This document shows, one piece after another, positions 1 to 7,925 of a stretch of DNA of 29,867 bases. Source of the DNA: CAZLBC01 sp964557575. Its GTDB lineage: Bacteria; Planctomycetota; Phycisphaerae; SM23-33. A model generated the notes under the pieces. It did not search any database. It was not told the origin of the DNA and was given only the letters and a program-made list of their open reading frames with translations. The stretch is from NCBI GenBank assembly GCA_964557575.1, contig CAZLBC010000058.1, positions 1 to 29,867 on the forward strand. Reading direction: 5' to 3'. The number at the start of each line of letters is the position of its first letter. Positions within the stretch are counted from its first letter, which is position 1. A program made the translations under genes and the position numbers.

Positions 1-185
1 GTTTTTTTGTCCTGTCTTATTGGCCGAAAGTGTTACCCCTTATTGAACCAGGCCATAATTCCCCCTCCCCGTTATCCATACAGGTATAATCCTTCCTTAT
101 ATTACATTTTCTGTGCACAGGTTCGCGGAGGTTGTTGTGGAGTTGAACGCGAACGGCCGACAATCAAACCAATGGAGACTTAATA

Positions 186-2849
186 ATGAGAAACCGCTGG
201 AAGTCCACTGTCTTTGAAATACTCGAACCCCGTCTCTTCCTCGACGGCGATGTCACCGCCACGCTCGCCGGGGGCGTCCTCCGGATAACCGGGGACGCGA
301 ACAACAACACCGTGTACGTCAACCAGGTCGGGACAAACCAGTACGTGGTTTCCGATTTCGACGGCACAACCAACTTTATCGGCGGTGAGGGACAATCAAT
401 ATTCCTGGAAGGCCCGCTCAACCACGTCAGGATCGACCTGACGCAGGGCGGCAACGACCGTGTCCACGTCGGTGTTAACGACATCGGCGATGGCTTCGCC
501 GGCAGCGAGCATTTTTCTATACCGCGGACGTTGACCATCCAGACCGGTACGGGTGACGATTACGTGGAGGTGGTCGCCGGCGGCGAGGGCGGCCCCGGAG
601 TCATCCAGCAGACGATCGTCATCGGCGGCAGGGTGAAAATCGATACCGACGCGGGCGCCGACCACGTGACCGTCGGCGCCGAGGGCGGCTATAACGACGT
701 ATCCCTCGATGTCGGCGGACCGGTGATCATCGATACCGGAACGAACCAGCCGGGCGGCGACACTGTCGACATCTTCTCCATCGGCGGGGAGGGGAGCCTT
801 GAGGGGCCGGTACCGGTCGGCGGCAATGCCGCGGTGGCGCTCGGGCGCAACGTGTCCATTAAGACGCGCGCCGAAAACTCGCACATCAGTGTCGGCGCGA
901 TCGGCGGCTCGGGCATCGACGGTGCCGGTGGTGACGCGACACTGGACATCGCCGGCAGCCTGAACATCAGGACCGGCGTCCCGCTCCCCGACGGCGAAGA
1001 ACCCGGTAACCACGCGGTTGACATCTTCTCGATCGGCGGCGAGGGCGCTACCAACTTCTCGGCGATAGGTGTCGGCGGGTCGGCCCGGCTGACCATCGGC
1101 CGAAATCTCAGGACACGAATCACCGGCGGCCGCGCTGAAGGCATGGTTATGTCGTGGGGCGGTATCGGCATTGAAGGCGCGGGAGGCGCGGCGAATCTCG
1201 ATGTCGGCGGCAGTCTTGTTTTCAACACCGACAATTTCGACAATGGCCTGTTCGTGAGCAGCGAAGGGGGCGATGGTGTCGATGGTGTCGGCGGCGACGC
1301 GGCACTGGAGGTGGGCCGCCGCCTCAACCTTCGCGGGGGCAACGGAAACGACAACCTGTACGTGGGCGCCAACGGCGGCCACGGGAATGGCGGAGTCGGC
1401 GGTTCGGCCAATACCATCATCGGCGGACCGGTTACTATCGTCTCCGGCCATTCACCGATCGAGGAAAATACCGATTATGTCAACCTTCTGGCGGCCGGCG
1501 GCGGCGGCAATGGCATCGGCGGCTACGCCAACCTGACGATTGACAGCAACGTATTTATCAGGACCGGCAGCGGACGAAGCCGTGTGTCCGTCGGTGCCGA
1601 GGGCGGTGATGAAGATTTCAGCGGCGGCGACGGGGGACACGCGGCCATGGAGATCCACGGAAACCTGCGGGTCAGGGGCGGCTCGAACCGGGACGAGGCC
1701 CTGGGCGGCGAAGGTAACACGGTCACGATATTCGGCCGGGGCGGCGAGGGCATGACTGGCGATACCGGCGGGAACGGCGGCCTGGACGTGAGTGGCGGCG
1801 TGAACGTCTCACTCCAGGGCCCCGACGTCAATACAGTTCGCGTCCAGGCCGGCGGCGGCAGCAGCGACGGCGGCACCGGCGGCGAGGGTATCGCGACCAT
1901 CGGCACCGACGTCAGGGTCTTTACCGGCGTCGGTGAAGACAACGTCCGGATCGGCGCCGAGGGCGGACACTCGGGCGACGGCAACGGTCAAGGTGGGGCG
2001 GCCATGATGTCGGTGGGCCGCAACGTTATTGTGGGAACCCGTTCCAACGGCGACGACGTCATGGTCGGCGCTGAAGGCGGATCTGCCAACAGCGGCAACG
2101 GAGGCGACGCAGAAATGATAGTCGGCCGTAACGTCATGGTCTACGTGGGCAGGGGCCCGAACGACGAGCCTGAAATACCGAACGGAGAGCGAGGACGGGA
2201 GCCCGGTGCCGACACGGCCGGCGTGAGCGCCGAGGGCGGATTCGATTGGGGCGGCAACGGCGGTTGGGCAGGCCTCAACGTGGTCGGCAACGTTCTCATG
2301 AAAGGCGGATCAGGGATAAATCCCGAATTCTATCTCGCGGCCATCGGTGGCGAGGAACAGGGCCCGGCCCACGCCGCAATCGGCGGCTCGGCGACGATCA
2401 TAACAAGGGGAACCGACGCCGAGGTGAATGTTGTCGGTATCCGCGATGTCGGCCCCGCCAGTATCGGCGGCAACCTGTTTATCAAGACCGGGAACGGCGA
2501 CGACCGGGTCGTCATCTTCGACTCCCACATCGTCGGCAATGTCGTCATCAAGACCAGCCGCGGCAACGACGAAGTCACTGTCGAAGATACACACGTCCTC
2601 GGGAACGTCGGCATCGGCACCGGCACCGGCAACGACCTGCTGGGAATCGTCGGCACGGAAATCGGCGGATTCCTCAAGGTCCTGCTCTACTACGGCAACG
2701 ACTGGTTCTACGTCGAGAACACCGTTGCCGGTACGGGATTCGCCTCCGGCAGCGCAGGATTCGATACGCTCGAAACGGACGACCCGGCGCTGCCGCCGTG
2801 GACGTTCCTGAGCTTTGAGGATCAGATTGTCGGGATTCCCGTCCAGTAA
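186..2849 (+). CDS. LEPR-XLL secreted glycine-loop beta-helix protein
   Basis: This 887-residue protein opens with a basic N-terminus and the LEPR signature at residues 13-16 (FEILEPRLFLDG), the mark of planctomycetal LEPR-XLL exported proteins. The rest is repetitive. About 16 modules alternate a short beta-strand coil (patterns such as VGRNVxIxTG and DxVxVGAEGG) with glycine-rich loops. After roughly residue 755 there are about four shorter coils without the glycine loops (VGNVxIxTGxGNDxV type). The sequence suggests a right-handed beta-helix or beta-roll at the cell surface. I see no enzyme motif, dockerin, PEP-CTERM or C-terminal membrane anchor. The ATG is preceded by GGAG at 174-177. 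A TATAAT lies at 85-90 but has no convincing -35 partner. A strong terminator follows, so it is probably monocistronic. A structural or adhesive role is inference; the export class is well supported. Confidence 0.88.
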   Translation: MRNRWKSTVFEILEPRLFLDGDVTATLAGGVLRITGDANNNTVYVNQVGTNQYVVSDFDGTTNFIGGEGQSIFLEGPLNHVRIDLTQGGNDRVHVGVNDIGDGFAGSEHFSIPRTLTIQTGTGDDYVEVVAGGEGGPGVIQQTIVIGGRVKIDTDAGADHVTVGAEGGYNDVSLDVGGPVIIDTGTNQPGGDTVDIFSIGGEGSLEGPVPVGGNAAVALGRNVSIKTRAENSHISVGAIGGSGIDGAGGDATLDIAGSLNIRTGVPLPDGEEPGNHAVDIFSIGGEGATNFSAIGVGGSARLTIGRNLRTRITGGRAEGMVMSWGGIGIEGAGGAANLDVGGSLVFNTDNFDNGLFVSSEGGDGVDGVGGDAALEVGRRLNLRGGNGNDNLYVGANGGHGNGGVGGSANTIIGGPVTIVSGHSPIEENTDYVNLLAAGGGGNGIGGYANLTIDSNVFIRTGSGRSRVSVGAEGGDEDFSGGDGGHAAMEIHGNLRVRGGSNRDEALGGEGNTVTIFGRGGEGMTGDTGGNGGLDVSGGVNVSLQGPDVNTVRVQAGGGSSDGGTGGEGIATIGTDVRVFTGVGEDNVRIGAEGGHSGDGNGQGGAAMMSVGRNVIVGTRSNGDDVMVGAEGGSANSGNGGDAEMIVGRNVMVYVGRGPNDEPEIPNGERGREPGADTAGVSAEGGFDWGGNGGWAGLNVVGNVLMKGGSGINPEFYLAAIGGEEQGPAHAAIGGSATIITRGTDAEVNVVGIRDVGPASIGGNLFIKTGNGDDRVVIFDSHIVGNVVIKTSRGNDEVTVEDTHVLGNVGIGTGTGNDLLGIVGTEIGGFLKVLLYYGNDWFYVENTVAGTGFASGSAGFDTLETDDPALPPWTFLSFEDQIVGIPVQ

Positions 2850-2874
2850 GATCAACGCAACAAACACGTAATCC

Positions 2875-2905
2875 CCGGCGGCCCGCATGGGCCGCCGGTT
2901 TTTTT
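2875..2905 (+). terminator. Intrinsic terminator of the LEPR protein gene
   Basis: A perfect 10-bp GC-only stem (CCGGCGGCCC pairing with GGGCCGCCGG) encloses the tetraloop GCAT and is followed directly by seven T residues. It starts 25 bases after the TAA stop of the beta-helix gene. This is a textbook Rho-independent terminator. Confidence 0.93.
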
Positions 2906-3238
2906 GCGCCGCGGGAGCGAACCGTCACGTTCAGCGGCGCGATATCCTGGCGACAGCATGTTATGGAAATACACGATGTCAATTCGGCATAAACTCTGCA
3001 AATTATCTTTATTTACAAAATTGGAAATTTTTGACATATAAACGACAAAAGCGTGTTACAAAAGACGGGGTTACATAATTCCAATAACAAAAGCATATTA
3101 CGCCTCCTCTTGGTTATAATTTCTTCTGTATAACAAAATATTCTATTATTTTTCTTGATATTCCCCTGCCGCTGTCATATCTTTCACCATCGGGATTTGT
3201 TGGATACCGGGAAATAAAAATGGAGTGGCGGGGCTGCC
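2906..3238. other. AT-rich intergenic region without a recognisable gene
   Basis: This stretch is clearly more AT-rich than its surroundings and has no convincing ORF. It holds isolated promoter-like hexamers, TTGACA at 3031-3036 and TATAAT at 3115-3120, but they are too far apart to form one promoter. Neither has a good partner at 16-18 bp. It could carry the promoter of the small ORF that follows. Confidence 0.5.
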
Positions 3239-3364
3239 ATGGTCAGTCTTGACAAAGCGCTGAAAGAGTATCGCAGGCGGATCGATAATCTCAAGTTGAC
3301 CCGAAACAAGACACCCGTGCTTGTCCGCTGGACCAGGCGGGTGCTCAGGCTCGGTAAAGGGTAA
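3239..3364 (+). CDS. Possible small basic protein (41 aa)
   Basis: An ATG-to-TAA frame encodes 41 residues beginning MVSLDKALKEYRRRIDNLKL. It is rich in Arg and Lys, with a predicted amphipathic N-terminal helix and a basic C-terminus (RWTRRVLRLGKG). There is no signal peptide. GGAG lies at 3222-3225, about 13 bases before the ATG, which is rather far. No family is recognised. The composition resembles a real small cytoplasmic or nucleic-acid-associated peptide more than random high-GC sequence, but length alone cannot establish it. Confidence 0.3.
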   Translation: MVSLDKALKEYRRRIDNLKLTRNKTPVLVRWTRRVLRLGKG

Positions 3365-3587
3365 CATCGGTCGCCGCTAAAAAACGCTTACGAAAACAGT
3401 ATCGGCAGCGATCATCCTGCCGCGATATCCGTCGGCACATCCTTTCTGCAGTGGCTATGCATTCACAAATGTCGCATGCCGTCGCGACATCCTGTGCTCA
3501 CCCGCGTCCTGGACCCTGAAAAGCCGGTTCACGGGCGGCCCGCCGGACGAAAAGCCGCCGAACGTCGATTGCGAAACCGCCGGCACG

Positions 3588-3947
3588 ATGGAGAACGGCC
3601 GCGTGGTCCTGAATACCGCCGCCGGGGAATCGCGGCGCGGCGCCGCAGAGCGGATCACCGCCGACGGGTGCGTGCTCGCGGCCGTCCAGGAGTTCGATCC
3701 CGAAAAAGAGATCCCCCCCTTCGCGTTGCTCGAAGGCCTCACCCTCCTGAAGCCTGATCAGCGGATCGCCGCCGTGGACACCAAACGGGTTAAATGGGAC
3801 ACGGCAACCCCGCGGCTCCTGCGCTTCGTGCAGATCGGGCGGGGCGTATTGCCGTACGAGTACTGGCTCGACGAGCACGGCCGACTCGTCATGGTCGTCA
3901 CGGGGCCCCGCTGCCACATCCTCGAGAAGATCGGAGGAAACACATGA
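3588..3947 (+). CDS. Unrecognised protein, probably 5'-damaged
   Basis: From the first ATG this encodes 119 residues, but the frame is open and protein-like back to a stop at 3378-3380. No in-frame ATG, GTG or TTG lies in that upstream part, which reads for example PASWTLKSRFTGGPPDEKPP. The true start may therefore have been lost by a frameshift. Another frame has an ATG at about 3450 that runs only to a stop near 3510. The C-terminal part (LLRFVQIGRGVLPYEYWLD, then VMVVTGPRCHILEKI) looks like a folded beta-rich domain, but I do not recognise the family. The TGA stop overlaps the ATG of the sulfatase remnant (ATGA), which indicates an original operon with translational coupling. No ribosome binding site precedes 3588. 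Confidence 0.5.
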   Translation: MENGRVVLNTAAGESRRGAAERITADGCVLAAVQEFDPEKEIPPFALLEGLTLLKPDQRIAAVDTKRVKWDTATPRLLRFVQIGRGVLPYEYWLDEHGRLVMVVTGPRCHILEKIGGNT

Positions 3948-4308
3948 GCCGCACACCCAACCGCCGGGAACTGCTAAAGTCCGCCGCGGCGGGCAGGGCA
4001 ACTTCGGCGACGCCAGCATTGCCGCGGCGGCCGAGGGGTACCCGCGGAACCGCGGCGCACAGGCCCGGCCGTTTTTCCTGGTCACCTCCCTTCTTCAACC
4101 CCACGACATCTGCGCGTTTCTCCGGCTGAATCTGGAAAACCGCGACCGGCTCAGGTACCCGGACATCGCCGACCCCGGGGAGACGAACAACCTCGCCGGC
4201 GAGGCCCGGTTCGCGTACGAACTGACTGCCCACGAAAAGCTCCTCGCGGAATGGGAGGCGCGGCTGGATTACGCCCCGGCGCTCGACAGGAAATACCGCT
4301 GGTCGTGA
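3944..4308 (+). pseudogene. Sulfatase remnant (Tat signal fused to C-terminal part)
   Basis: The ATG opens a twin-arginine signal (MSRTPNRRELLKSAAAG, RRELLK at residues 7-12), typical of planctomycetal secreted sulfatases. At about position 3991 the homology jumps to another frame, which stays open to the TGA at 4306-4308. That frame contains ARPFFLVTSLLQPHDIC, matching the conserved PFFLxxSxxQPHDI segment of type I sulfatases. It also contains DPGETNNLAGEARF, matching the DPxExxNLA motif near the sulfatase C-terminus. The catalytic C/SxPxR formylglycine region and most metal ligands are missing, so well over half of a usual 450-500 residue enzyme has been deleted and the junction is out of frame. 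The spacing between the two C-terminal motifs is also shortened. It cannot encode an active sulfatase. Confidence 0.75.
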
Positions 4309-4672
4309 CCGCGCATCGCGCCCGATGAGGCGGGCCCCTTTTTCCTTGAGTTTCCCCCTGTTCTCCGGTATCTTCGCGCCGCACCTGAAACCCCGGATTG
4401 ACAGATGAATCATTTCCAGCACACAACCGTGTTCGCGGCCCGGCGGATCGCAGCGATTCCCGGCGCCCGCCGTCACTGAGCCGCCGACACCAGGCGCTCG
4501 GGGCGGGCGCCGTTACCAGGAGACCGAAAGCGATCCCGATGCACTCCGGCCGGAGACACTATCGCGTAGCATTCGGCGGAACGCGGGCATCCCGCCCGCG
4601 CACAGGCGACCCGGTCATTTCTTCACATTCCCGTATCACTCCATCAATGAAACCACCGAAGGGGAGAGGTCC
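4309..4672. other. Non-coding interval before the ABC operon
   Basis: I see no convincing gene here. A weak hairpin (GCCCG at 4320-4324 with CGGGC at 4331-4335), followed after three C by five T, could terminate the preceding transcript. A compact palindrome lies at 4582-4600. The last bases carry the strong ribosome binding site GGGGAGAGG (4661-4669) of the binding-protein gene. No consensus promoter was found. Confidence 0.5.
4582..4600. repeat. Short REP-like palindrome
   Basis: CGCGGGC (4582-4588) and GCCCGCG (4594-4600) form a perfect 7-bp stem around the loop ATCCC. The surrounding text, GGAACGCGGGCATCCCGCC, resembles dispersed GC-rich intergenic palindromes seen in many PVC-group and environmental genomes. 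Only one copy is in this window, so repeat status is inferred from recall and not shown here. Confidence 0.4.
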
Positions 4673-5818
4673 ATGAAACGCGCATACCACATCGTCCTGT
4701 CGATTATTGCAGCGATTATCCTGCCCTGCTGCGGGAGCGATGAGGAAACCGGGAACCCGTCTGCGCCGCCGGTCACGCTGACGGTCGGACACGTGGGACA
4801 CGACCACCAGATCGCCCTCGGCGTCGCCGCCCTGGCCCCGGAAAAGACCCGCGCGGCGTGCGGGGTCGCCCTGGCGGAGCGTAAGGCCGGCGAGGTGTAC
4901 GACCTGGTCGCCGACGGCGCAGCCGTCGCACGGTTGAAGATCCGGAAGGTCAAGGGCGGTTCGGGCATGCCGGCAGCCATGGAAGCCGGGCAGCTCGATA
5001 TCGGCCTCGGGGGAGTCGCGGCCGTGGCGAAGTTCGTCGACAAGGGAGCGGATATGAAAATTATCGCCCCCCTCCACACCGACGGCGACTTCCTGGTCGT
5101 CGGCAACGACTACCCGGCGAACGACTGGGATTCGTTCGTCTCGCTGCTGAAAAAAACCGGAAGCCCCCTGACGGTGGGATACAAGGCGCCGGTCGCCGTC
5201 GCCAAGCTCATATTCGTCAGGGCTCTCGACGCGGAGGGTGTCGCGTGGTCCGAGGGAACGGCCGCCGCGGGCGCCAAGGTCGTCATGGTCAACGTCCACG
5301 GCGGCAAGAACATCATTCCCTCTTTCGTTTCCGGCGGTATCGACGCCTTTGTCATGAACCAGCCGGTCCCGTCGGTGGCGAAGGTGAAAGGGATCGGCAG
5401 GATCATCGCCGATTTGAGCACGCTGCCCCCGCGGGGCCGCTGGTCGAAACACCCCTGCTGCTGCGTCGCGGCGACCGGGAAGACGCTCGCCGAACACCGC
5501 CCGATCGTCAGGAACTTTCTGAAGGTGCTGATCGTCGCCACGGACATCATCAACGCCGACCGACAGGCGGCCGCGCTGACGGCGGCGGCGTGGACGCGGC
5601 AGAAACCGGCGGTCGAGAAGGACTCGGTACCCGGTATCAATTACACCGCGGTCCCCGGTCCCGCGTACATGGACGGACTGAAGGTCTGGGCGACGCTCAT
5701 GGAAGAGGAACGCCAGTTCACCGGACGCCTGAAGGGACGCAAGCCGGCAGACGTCGTGGAGAACATCTGCGACATGTCCATCTGCACCGAGGCGCTCGCG
5801 GAGGTCCGCGGAGGATGA
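4673..5818 (+). CDS. ABC transporter substrate-binding lipoprotein (NitT/TauT type)
   Basis: This 381-residue protein starts with a basic, hydrophobic leader ending ILPCCGS, probably lipidated at Cys19 or Cys20, although Pro before the cysteine is atypical. The mature part has the layout of NMT1/TauA-like binding proteins. It has a first lobe with GHVGHDHQIALGVAAL and a MEAGQLDIGLGGVAAV segment near residues 103-118, then a hinge and a second lobe. Family members bind small oxyanions, sulfonates or pyrimidine precursors; the ligand here cannot be read from sequence. Residues 262-264 are three consecutive cysteines (HPCCC), unusual in an exported protein. It heads a three-gene operon, with the permease GTG one base after its stop. 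The start is fixed by GGGGAGAGG at 4661-4669. Confidence 0.88.
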   Translation: MKRAYHIVLSIIAAIILPCCGSDEETGNPSAPPVTLTVGHVGHDHQIALGVAALAPEKTRAACGVALAERKAGEVYDLVADGAAVARLKIRKVKGGSGMPAAMEAGQLDIGLGGVAAVAKFVDKGADMKIIAPLHTDGDFLVVGNDYPANDWDSFVSLLKKTGSPLTVGYKAPVAVAKLIFVRALDAEGVAWSEGTAAAGAKVVMVNVHGGKNIIPSFVSGGIDAFVMNQPVPSVAKVKGIGRIIADLSTLPPRGRWSKHPCCCVAATGKTLAEHRPIVRNFLKVLIVATDIINADRQAAALTAAAWTRQKPAVEKDSVPGINYTAVPGPAYMDGLKVWATLMEEERQFTGRLKGRKPADVVENICDMSICTEALAEVRGG

Positions 5819-5819
5819 A

Positions 5820-6674
5820 GTGCCCGGCCTGAGATCAAAAACCGGCCCCGTGCTCGTCCGCCTGGCCGTCTCGGCGATCCTGCCGGCCTGCCTGCTGATC
5901 CTGTGGCTGGTCTTCGGCGGAAAAAGCACCGTGGTACCCGCCGCCGGGGAGGTTTTCGACGTCCTCGTCCATCCGTTCAGGAAGCCGCCCGACCTGGATT
6001 CGGCGCCCCTCGCCGCGGGAACGGCCGTGAGCCTGCTGCGGGTGGCGTTCGGTTTCGCGGCGGCCGTCGTCCCGGCCGTCCCCGCCGGTATCCTGATCGG
6101 GCGGAGCCGGCGGGCCGGCGACCTCCTGCGGCCGGTTGTCTCGGTGATGATGGTCGTCAGCCCGGTCGCCTGGATGCCCCTGGCGATCATCGCCTTCGGC
6201 TTCATGAGCGTCGGGACGCTCGTCTACGGCGCGGAATCCTGGCGCTGTGACATCCTCGACCAGTTGTCCCTCGCGGTCATCGTGATCATTGCCACCGGGG
6301 CCTTCTTCCCGATCGCCGTGAACACGTCGGCCGGGGCGGCCGGCGTGCGGGAGGCCCACGTGGAAGCGGTGAAGGTCCTCGGCGGTAGCCGCTGGGATAT
6401 CTTCCGCACGGTCACGCTCCCCTCCTCCCTGCCCGCGATCGTGACCGGACTGCGGATCGGCGGGGGCGTTTCGTGGCGGGTCATGGTCGCGGCGGAGTTC
6501 TTTCCCGGCACCCGCAGCGGGCTGGGACACATGATTCTCACCGCCCACAGCCAGGGGGAGTACCGCTACGCCCTGGCGGCCATCCTCGTCATCGCCGCGG
6601 TCGGCCTCGCGATCGACGCCGGCCTCGCCGTCGCCGAACACCGGGCCGCGCGGTGGCGGAGGATCGAGCGATGA
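5820..6674 (+). CDS. ABC transporter permease (BPD_transp_1)
   Basis: This 284-residue inner-membrane protein has about six hydrophobic segments. The first is near residues 13-33 and the last near 250-270. The cytoplasmic EAA loop is clear (EAVKVLGGSRWDIFRTVTLP, around residues 182-201) and docks the ATPase. The overall form matches SsuC/TauC-like permeases of the NitT/TauT family. The start is a GTG one base after the binding-protein stop, served by GGAGG at 5810-5814. Its TGA overlaps the ATG of the ATPase gene (ATGA), so translation is coupled. It would form the translocation channel, probably as a homodimer. Confidence 0.9.
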   Translation: MPGLRSKTGPVLVRLAVSAILPACLLILWLVFGGKSTVVPAAGEVFDVLVHPFRKPPDLDSAPLAAGTAVSLLRVAFGFAAAVVPAVPAGILIGRSRRAGDLLRPVVSVMMVVSPVAWMPLAIIAFGFMSVGTLVYGAESWRCDILDQLSLAVIVIIATGAFFPIAVNTSAGAAGVREAHVEAVKVLGGSRWDIFRTVTLPSSLPAIVTGLRIGGGVSWRVMVAAEFFPGTRSGLGHMILTAHSQGEYRYALAAILVIAAVGLAIDAGLAVAEHRAARWRRIER

Positions 6675-7495
6675 ACCCTGCGGCCGACATACGGTTCGAG
6701 GACGTGACCAAAACGTACCGGTCGGGCCGGCGCGTCGTGGCCGCGCTGGAGACGGTCGATGTTTCCTGCCCGGCGGGCCGGATAACGGCGGTGCTCGGAC
6801 CCAGCGGCTGCGGCAAGACGACCCTCCTGCGCCTCGCCGCCGGTCTCGCGTCGCCGTCGTCGGGTCGGGTAACCATCGACGGCACGACCGTGGACGGGCC
6901 CGGGCGGGGCGTCGGCCTGGTCAGCCAGGAGGGCGGACTGCTGCCCTGGCGGCGGGCCGCGTCGAACATCGAACTGGGGCTCGAAATCCGCGGCATCCCG
7001 GCCGCCGAACGGCGCGCGCGGTCCGCGGACCTCATGGCGCGGCTTCACCTCGACCCCGAAACCGCCGAGAGCTTCCCGGCCGAACTGTCCGGCGGTCAGC
7101 GCCGGCGACTCGCCCTCGCCCGGGCGCTGGCGCCCGGCCCGGGCGTGCTCCTGATGGACGAGCCCTTCGCCGCGCTGGACGAATTCACCCGCCGGCGGCT
7201 GCGGGACGAGGTCATAGGACTCTGGCAGCAGGGGCCGGTGACCATACTCCTCGTAACGCACAGCATCGAGGAGGCGGTCTACATGGCCGACCACATCGTC
7301 ATTCTGGCGGCGGGCCGCGTCGCCGGCAGCCTGGAAAACGACCTCGACCGCCCCCGGGACCTCTTCTCCGCGGCGCTACTGGCAATGCAGAGAAGGGTCA
7401 GGGACTTGCTCCCCGATTCCTGCACCGAGACACCCCTATCCAACGACCGCGCTGCGTCCGCCGCCCCGACTGCCGACACGAAAACAGCACCATGA
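6671..7495 (+). CDS. ABC transporter ATP-binding protein
   Basis: This 274-residue ATPase has every hallmark in place. The Walker A motif GPSGCGKTT is at 43-51, the Q-loop Gln is at 86, and the signature LSGGQ is at 139-143. Walker B ends in Asp163-Glu164 (VLLMDEPFAALD), and the switch His is at 197 (VTHSIEEAVYMADHI). It powers import through the adjacent permease, and the pattern is that of SsuB/TauB/NrtD-like subunits. After about residue 240 a low-complexity tail rich in Ala, Ser, Asp and Thr follows that the family does not require. The upstream frame could be read further, but the ATG at 6671 overlapping the permease stop is the natural start. Confidence 0.93.
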   Translation: MNPAADIRFEDVTKTYRSGRRVVAALETVDVSCPAGRITAVLGPSGCGKTTLLRLAAGLASPSSGRVTIDGTTVDGPGRGVGLVSQEGGLLPWRRAASNIELGLEIRGIPAAERRARSADLMARLHLDPETAESFPAELSGGQRRRLALARALAPGPGVLLMDEPFAALDEFTRRRLRDEVIGLWQQGPVTILLVTHSIEEAVYMADHIVILAAGRVAGSLENDLDRPRDLFSAALLAMQRRVRDLLPDSCTETPLSNDRAASAAPTADTKTAP

Positions 7496-7542
7496 TATGC
7501 CGAATCCTTCCAACGACCGTGTTTTTCCCGGTCATGCTCGCC

Positions 7543-7639
7543 GCCTCCCCCCGTCCGGGCGCGCGGCGGGGAATCTGAGTTACGGCCTGGATGGATCGCA
7601 AGCGATGTGCCTCCCCCCGTCCGGGCGCGGCGGGGAATC
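7543..7639. repeat. Pair of short GC-rich direct repeats around a small inverted repeat
   Basis: Copy 1 (7543-7575) and copy 2 (7609-7639) are identical except that copy 1 has an extra CG. Each begins GCCTCCCCCCGTCCGGGCGC and ends GCGGGGAATC. Each can fold through CCCCG with CGGGG. Between them lies ATCGC-AA-GCGAT (7595-7606). The unit lies in the non-coding interval after the ABC operon and may be a REP-like or small mobile element. Confidence 0.5.
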
Positions 7640-7710
7640 CCGGCGAACAAAACACCACCCGCGAGGACACCCGCCCCCTGTGCCGGTCCCGGAAGGAACT
7701 CGGCGAGACG

Positions 7711-7925
7711 ATGGACTGGTTCCGTTTCGGCGGCGACCTGCGCAGCCGGTTGTTTCTCCTGAACTCCCACAAGCTCGACACGCACCATCACCGGTCGCAC
7801 GACATGCTCTACCACCGCTGCCGCCTGCGTCTCCGGGCCACGCTCGAACCGCTGGAAAACGTGCGGATCGCGTATGCCGCTCGGGGCACGAGGACGACCC
7901 GCAGGCGGGCTTCGACATTCTTTAA
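7711..7925 (+). pseudogene. Porin-like remnant
   Basis: The frame from 7711 reads MDWFRFGGDLRSRLFLLN, then CRLRLRATLEPLENVRIAYAA. This resembles the start of outer-membrane beta-barrels of the putative porin family (Porin_5, PF16930), where a GDLRLR strand is followed by RxRLRLGxxxxxNDxxxxGFRLA. Near 7881 the resemblance moves to another frame, reading GHEDDPQAGFDIL before the TAA at 7923-7925. In intact porins the corresponding segment (GxxxDPxSxNQTL) is followed by hundreds more residues. The piece is thus truncated and frameshifted. Its stop overlaps the stop of the convergent oxidoreductase gene by four bases. The family call is from pattern memory only. Confidence 0.45.

Noticed and set aside
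4559..6641. Long minus-strand ORFs opposite the ABC operon
   Set aside because: They are antisense to three coupled genes with intact motifs, and their composition is typical of shadow frames.
7515..7533. GACCG/CGGTC hairpin as terminator of the ABC operon
   Set aside because: The T-run is in the loop and not after the stem, and the stem has only five base pairs.
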